From positions 1 to 46,722 of the forward strand of contig VGCJ01000008.1 of assembly GCA_016870035.1 (NCBI GenBank): a stretch of DNA of 46,722 bases. The letters run 5' to 3'. A program made the translations under genes and the position numbers. Under the pieces are notes generated by a model. It was not told where the DNA came from and did no database searches. It saw only the letters and a program-made list of their open reading frames with translations. This DNA comes from Alphaproteobacteria bacterium. Lineage in GTDB: Bacteria; Pseudomonadota; Alphaproteobacteria; Rhizobiales; Beijerinckiaceae. Shown piece after piece: positions 43,046 to 46,722 of the stretch. The stretch's first letter is position 1, and every line of letters begins with the position of its first letter.

Positions 43046-44059
43046 ATGGCGGCGCGTTCGGTAAAACTTAATATCAAAGAAGCGCGCCAGCTTATCTCTC
43101 ATGCTTTGATTGGTGCCGGCACCGCGCCGGTTAATGCAGCCTATTTCACCGACGCTATCCTCGATACGGAATTGTCGGGGCTTCAAGGTCACGGCTTTTA
43201 CTGGCTGCAATATTATTGCGCGCATGTAAAAAGCGGGAAAGTGGATGGCAAAGTAAGTCCGAAAGTTAAAAAGCTTTCGGCAGTAAGTTTTAGCGTCGAC
43301 GCTCGACGTGGCTTTGCTCATCCGGCCATTGAAGCCGGTTTTCAAAAGCTCATTCCAGCCGCGCATAAATCCGGCATCGCGGCGATGTCGGTTTATAACT
43401 CGTATAACGCAGCGACGATGGGCTTTCATACTGGAACGCTCGCCAAAGCCGGTCTTGTTGCGTTCGGCTTTACAAATGCCATGCCGGCGCTTGCGCCGCC
43501 GGGTGGCTCGGTACCCGTCATCGGCACCAATCCGCTATCTTTTGCGGTTCCGGGTCGCAAAGGTAAGGTTGCCTTTTTAATTGATCAATCGTCATCGAAT
43601 GTTGCATGGACGGCGGTGAAACGTGCGGCAGAAGCCGAGATGGAAATTCCACTCGGCTGGGCACTCGATCAGTCGGGCAACCCTACGACGAATGCGCTTG
43701 AGGGGTTGAACGGTTCGATGGTGCCTCTTGGCGGCTATAAAGGCTTTGGTTTGGCGTTAATGGTGGAAGTCATGTCGGCGGCGATGGCGGGTGCGTTGCG
43801 GGGACCTGAGATGGGTTCCTTCATTGAGAATGACGGTAAGATGATTGGGTGCGGTCAGTTTTTTATTGCCCTCGAACCGACAATGTTTGCTGGTGGTTTG
43901 TTTGATAAGCAGGTGACGGCGCTCATCCGTTCGATCATCAAACAAGACGGCGCGCGCATGCCCAATGCGCGGCGCGAAGAAAACATCAAACGATTTTCCA
44001 AAGAAGGATTACGCATTGAAGCGGAGCTTTATGCAACGATCAAATCCTATTGCCAATAA
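43046..44059 (+). CDS. Ldh-family malate/L-lactate/ureidoglycolate dehydrogenase-like oxidoreductase
   Basis: A 337-residue NAD(P)-dependent enzyme of the LDH2/MDH2 oxidoreductase fold, distinct from classical lactate dehydrogenases. Key parts: HALIGAGTAPVNAAYF, LQGHGFYWLQYY (active-site His region), VYNSYNAATMGFH, PVIGTNPLSFAVPG and LGGYKGFGLALMVEV. Members act on malate, lactate, sulfolactate or ureidoglycolate; the substrate is not visible here. The ATG at 43046 follows GGGAGAG. Confidence 0.88.
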   Translation: MAARSVKLNIKEARQLISHALIGAGTAPVNAAYFTDAILDTELSGLQGHGFYWLQYYCAHVKSGKVDGKVSPKVKKLSAVSFSVDARRGFAHPAIEAGFQKLIPAAHKSGIAAMSVYNSYNAATMGFHTGTLAKAGLVAFGFTNAMPALAPPGGSVPVIGTNPLSFAVPGRKGKVAFLIDQSSSNVAWTAVKRAAEAEMEIPLGWALDQSGNPTTNALEGLNGSMVPLGGYKGFGLALMVEVMSAAMAGALRGPEMGSFIENDGKMIGCGQFFIALEPTMFAGGLFDKQVTALIRSIIKQDGARMPNARREENIKRFSKEGLRIEAELYATIKSYCQ

Positions 44060-44116
44060 AGCGGCGACACCCTGCGTCTGATTAAGAAAGATATGCCATG
44101 AGCGATGTTCGATGGG

Positions 44117-45025
44117 CTAGAAATAATTTGGGACGATGTTTTGCGTGCTAATTGCCGGGCGAACATAATCAGAGGGAACTTTTTTCCGTTTGCCGAATTT
44201 GATCTCTGGAAGTTCGACCGCTTGATACGGAATTTTATTGAGCAAATGGTTGATACAGTTCAACCTCGCCACCTCCTTTATATCAGCATTGACGACATAC
44301 CAAGGTGCATGGGGCGTATCAGTATGAACGAACATCGCGTCTTTAGCTTTTGAGTACTCAACCCATTTCTCGCGCGATTGCAAATCCATAGGACTCAGCT
44401 TCCAGCGCTTCAAAGGATTTTCGGCGCGGTCGCGAAAGCGCATTTCTTGAATGTCGTCGCTTACTGAAAACCAATACTTGAGTAAAATAATACCCGAACG
44501 CACAAGTAATTTCTCAAATTCCGGACAAGCTTTCAAAAAATCTTTATACTCGTCATCCGTGCAAAAACCCATAACGTGCTCGACGCCAGCTCGGTTATAC
44601 CATGATCGATCAAATAAGACGATCTCACCTCCCGCGGGCAGATGCGCGACGTAGCGTTGAAAATACCACTGAGTTTTTTCTTTGGGTGACGGCGTACCGA
44701 GTGCAGCGATCCGACAAACCCGAGGATTCAGCTGCTCGGTTATGCGTTTGATAACACCACCTTTTCCTGCCGCATCACGACCTTCGAAAATAATCACCAC
44801 GCGTGCTTTCGTGGTTGTAACCCACTCCTGAAGTTGTACGAGCTTTAAAAAAAGCTTTTTTAATTCTTTATTATAACGTTTTTTAGATAATTTTTCCAGT
44901 GGCTCGTTGTGCATATCGTTCTGGGTGAGAGCCTCTGTCGCGGAAGAATGCTTAGACGATGCAGCTGAACTTAAAGCAAAATTCAATTCTTTACGATACG
45001 AGTTTTTTTTTGCTTTTTTACTCAT
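44117..45025 (-). CDS. ppk2: Polyphosphate kinase 2
   Basis: A 302-residue PPK2 of the single-domain type. The Walker A-like motif is FEGRDAAGKGG, Walker B lies at VLFDRSWYNRAG, followed by EHVMGF and the lid RFRDRAENPLKRWKLSPMD. It phosphorylates nucleoside diphosphates from polyphosphate, or the reverse. The N-terminal 35 residues are rich in Lys and Ser and probably disordered. GGAGG precedes the ATG. Confidence 0.94.
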   Translation of the reverse strand: MSKKAKKNSYRKELNFALSSAASSKHSSATEALTQNDMHNEPLEKLSKKRYNKELKKLFLKLVQLQEWVTTTKARVVIIFEGRDAAGKGGVIKRITEQLNPRVCRIAALGTPSPKEKTQWYFQRYVAHLPAGGEIVLFDRSWYNRAGVEHVMGFCTDDEYKDFLKACPEFEKLLVRSGIILLKYWFSVSDDIQEMRFRDRAENPLKRWKLSPMDLQSREKWVEYSKAKDAMFVHTDTPHAPWYVVNADIKEVARLNCINHLLNKIPYQAVELPEIKFGKRKKVPSDYVRPAISTQNIVPNYF

Positions 45026-45394
45026 AATTCCTCCCGTTTTTTAATCCGACAACGCTTTGTATAACAGAAATACAGGAAATTGTAATCTTATTTTTTATCA
45101 ACAAAACATCGAAAGTGTTATAATGTAGGCTATATCATAGGGGATAAGCCAAAATTTAGTTACACGAAGTTAAGGCGTTGCTCGTTTTTGATCTGCTAAA
45201 AGTAATGGATTTTAAAGGATTGTAACCGCTGTGACTTGAGCCCCAAAAGACTATTGACATAAGGCGTGTGACGGGCTAGCGGAACCGCAGATCCCCGTCA
45301 CAAAAACAAAAAATTGCTCAATTTAGTGGTTTAAGTGAAATAGAAATTATGTTATGTTTCTCTTAAGTAATAAAACTAGGAGCTTTGTCAGTTC
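45026..45394. other. Intergenic region between ppk2 and the zeta-subunit gene, with a hairpin
   Basis: A 369-base AT-rich gap. The notable element is TGTGACGGG (45267-45275) pairing with CCCGTCACA (45294-45302) around an 18-base loop, just downstream of a consensus-like TTGACA at 45254. No T-run follows, so it is not an obvious terminator. AGGAG lies ahead of the 45395 start codon. No coding frame is convincing. Confidence 0.45.
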
Positions 45395-45706
45395 ATGACA
45401 TCTTTTGATGATCGCAAGCGCGCCGCTGAGGCGAAGTTCGCTCTCGACAGCGAGACCCAGTTTCGTATAACCGCACGGCGCAATAAACTGGCCGGCAAGT
45501 GGGTTGCCGAGCTATTGGGTAAGTCAGGGGACGCTGCAGAGGCTTACGCCAATGAGGTGATACGTTCCGATTTCAAAGAGGCCGGCGACGAGGACGTCAT
45601 CCACAAGCTTGCATCGGACCTGCAGGGGCGAGCGAGCGAGGCTGATATTCGCGCTCGGCTTTTAGAATTTGAGGCCGAGGCACGAAAGCAAATCCTTGCC
45701 AAGTAA
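45395..45706 (+). CDS. ATP synthase inhibitor subunit zeta (DUF1476)
   Basis: A 103-residue protein of the alphaproteobacterial zeta family. The N-terminal inhibitory helix is MTSFDDRKRAAEAKFALDSE, followed by the four-helix core NKLAGKWVAELLGKSG and DEDVIHKLASDLQGRAS. In characterised relatives it blocks reverse rotation of F1-ATPase. AGGAG lies upstream of the ATG. The truncated Sel1 gene converges on it. Confidence 0.93.
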   Translation: MTSFDDRKRAAEAKFALDSETQFRITARRNKLAGKWVAELLGKSGDAAEAYANEVIRSDFKEAGDEDVIHKLASDLQGRASEADIRARLLEFEAEARKQILAK

Positions 45707-46019
45707 GCATTAAGCCGCCCCCACCATCAAAATCCGATTGATTTAAAATAAGCACGATTTTCGCGGGAATCATCAACAGGTGAGGTGGGGCCTGCGGAAC
45801 GCCTTCACCTCGTCTATACATGACTCCAAGATTGAATTGAGCATCTGTATCTCCCTGTTCAGCCAGAGGGTGCCAAAATTTCAGCGCTGTCTTGAAGTCT
45901 CCTTTTTCATAAGCTTCAACCCCTTTCGTCAAATCATTTGCTAGTGACGGCGATTGACCTCCAATGATCACGGAGACGATGAACACTAATGAGATGATGG
46001 ATTTATAAAATTTGTGCAT
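45597..46019 (-). pseudogene. Sel1-repeat protein, truncated copy
   Basis: From the ATG at 46019 a signal peptide (MHKFYKSIISLVFIVSVIIGG) is followed by EAYEKGDFKTALKFWHPLAE and one Sel1 repeat ending MYRRGEGVPQ. After that the frame loses all family resemblance (APPHLLMIPAKIV) and runs antisense into the zeta-subunit gene, ending at 45597. A shift of one base gives DDSRENRAYFKSIGF and a stop at 45727 instead. Either way the remaining Sel1 repeats are gone. Its start closely resembles the larger Sel1 gene at the window edge, so it is a truncated duplicate. Confidence 0.7.
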
Positions 46020-46064
46020 AGTCCCACCTCACTCAATGACAATGATGCGTTCCATTCGTACTAT

Positions 46065-46722
46065 TCAGAAATCACAATTCTTGTAATTCTGCTTAACGCA
46101 TTTCGTTGAATATCCTTGCGCCTTCTCAATTTGATTAATTGTCATTTGTCCTTTTACAATATCACGTGCTTTTGTCCCAGGTTTGTCTCCATTTGCAGCA
46201 GCGATATTGAACCACATATATGCCTTAATATCATCCTGCGGGACGCCTTCACCTTTGGCATACATAAATCCAAGATTGGATTGAGCCAGTGCTTCTCCCT
46301 GTTCAGCCGCAAGCGTATACCATTTAACCGCTGTCTTATCATCCTGCGGGACGCCTTTACCTTTGTCATACATAAATCCAAGATTGGATTGAGCCTGTGC
46401 ATTTCCCTGTTCAGCCGCAAGCGTATACCATTTTACCGCTGTCTTATGATCCTGCGGGACGCCTTTACCTTCGGCATACATATTTCCAAGATTGTATTGA
46501 GCATATGCATCTCCCTGTTCAGCCGCGAGCGTATACCAATTTACCGCTGTCTTATCATCCTGTGGGACGCCTAGACCTTCGTCATACATAGCTTCAAGAT
46601 TGAATTGAGCATCTGTATCTCCCTGTTCAGCCAGAGGTTGCCAAAATTTCAGCGCTGTCTTGAAATCTCCTTTTTGATAAGCTTCGACCCCTTTCGTATA
46701 ATCATCTGCGAGTAACGGCGAT
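46065..46722 (-). CDS. Sel1-repeat (tetratricopeptide-like) protein, 5' end outside window
   Basis: The frame is open from 46065 to the window edge. It starts within a leader-like SPLLADDYTKGVEAYQKG and continues with four to five Sel1 repeats of about 36 residues, such as AAEQGDAYAQYNLGNMY and EGVPQD. It ends in a Cys-containing tail (STKCVKQNYKNCDF). By comparison with the neighbouring copy it should be exported. Sel1 repeats mediate protein-protein contacts; partners are unknown. Confidence 0.85.
   Translation of the reverse strand, partial: SPLLADDYTKGVEAYQKGDFKTALKFWQPLAEQGDTDAQFNLEAMYDEGLGVPQDDKTAVNWYTLAAEQGDAYAQYNLGNMYAEGKGVPQDHKTAVKWYTLAAEQGNAQAQSNLGFMYDKGKGVPQDDKTAVKWYTLAAEQGEALAQSNLGFMYAKGEGVPQDDIKAYMWFNIAAANGDKPGTKARDIVKGQMTINQIEKAQGYSTKCVKQNYKNCDF
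46231..46662 (-). repeat. Four 108-bp tandem repeats encoding Sel1 units
   Basis: Copies start at 46231, 46339, 46447 and 46555, exactly 108 bases apart, with high nucleotide identity (the segment TCCTGCGGGACGCCTTTACC recurs with few changes). Such high DNA identity suggests recent expansion or ongoing slippage. Confidence 0.85.

Noticed and set aside
46231-46662. CRISPR-like direct repeats
   Set aside because: The period is 108 bases, there are no distinct spacers, and the repeats translate cleanly into Sel1 units.

Overview
The window is an alphaproteobacterial chromosome segment, most likely from the order Hyphomicrobiales (Rhizobiales). I infer this from the conserved housekeeping order glyA-nrdR-ribD-ribE-ribH-nusB-thiL-MFS-hppA, then bamE and, on the plus strand, the ubiquinol-cytochrome c chaperone, yceD/DUF177, plsX, fabH, ihfA and a MerR regulator. 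Clade-typical proteins such as the ATP synthase inhibitor zeta subunit (DUF1476) agree. No species name can be given from the sequence alone.

Layout. 1-6.9 kb is ordinary chromosome: a metallo-beta-lactamase-fold hydrolase and a LOG-family protein, an FTR1 iron permease, mtgA, a 5-formyltetrahydrofolate cyclo-ligase gene broken by one in-frame stop, a two-gene HTTM membrane unit, and a nucleoside salvage set (punA, cdd, and an ABC permease cut off at 6877). 6.9-8.6 kb is an AT-rich graveyard with one unrecognised 218-residue protein and degenerate IS30 and IS3 transposase fragments. 8,644-25,673 is a 17-kb genomic island, bounded by a 16-bp direct repeat of the 3' end of a tRNA-Phe gene. The intact tRNA lies at the right end, next to the catalytic half of a tyrosine integrase. 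25.7-45.7 kb is the housekeeping core, interrupted by a HEPN/MNT toxin-antitoxin pair and a frameshifted hydrolase inside the riboflavin genes, and by a decayed patch at 42.4-43.0 kb. The right edge holds two Sel1-repeat genes, one of them truncated.

The island is the most interesting part. It looks like a self-contained catabolic cassette for an unknown vicinal diol or polyol. Leftward genes encode a coenzyme-B12-dependent diol dehydratase whose large and medium subunits are fused, plus its small subunit. Rightward and divergent are a solute-binding protein, two permeases, a tiny membrane protein, two dissimilar ATPases, a GMC flavin oxidoreductase and a GntR/FCD regulator. These are followed by a 2,4'-dihydroxyacetophenone-dioxygenase-like cupin, glyoxalase I, a glycerol-dehydrogenase-like enzyme, two paralogous SDRs, an MDR oxidoreductase and a D-2-hydroxyacid dehydrogenase. 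A repeated ACATGT-centred palindrome sits at both divergent promoters and ahead of the cupin gene, and suggests one GntR regulon.

Three details make it unusual. The dehydratase keeps its catalytic residues but has Ala where the Klebsiella enzyme has the substrate-pocket Gln336, which suggests a larger substrate. No reactivating factor is encoded nearby. The two ATPases together would form one canonical and one degenerate nucleotide site. The pathway assignment is inference; the gene families are clear from the sequence.
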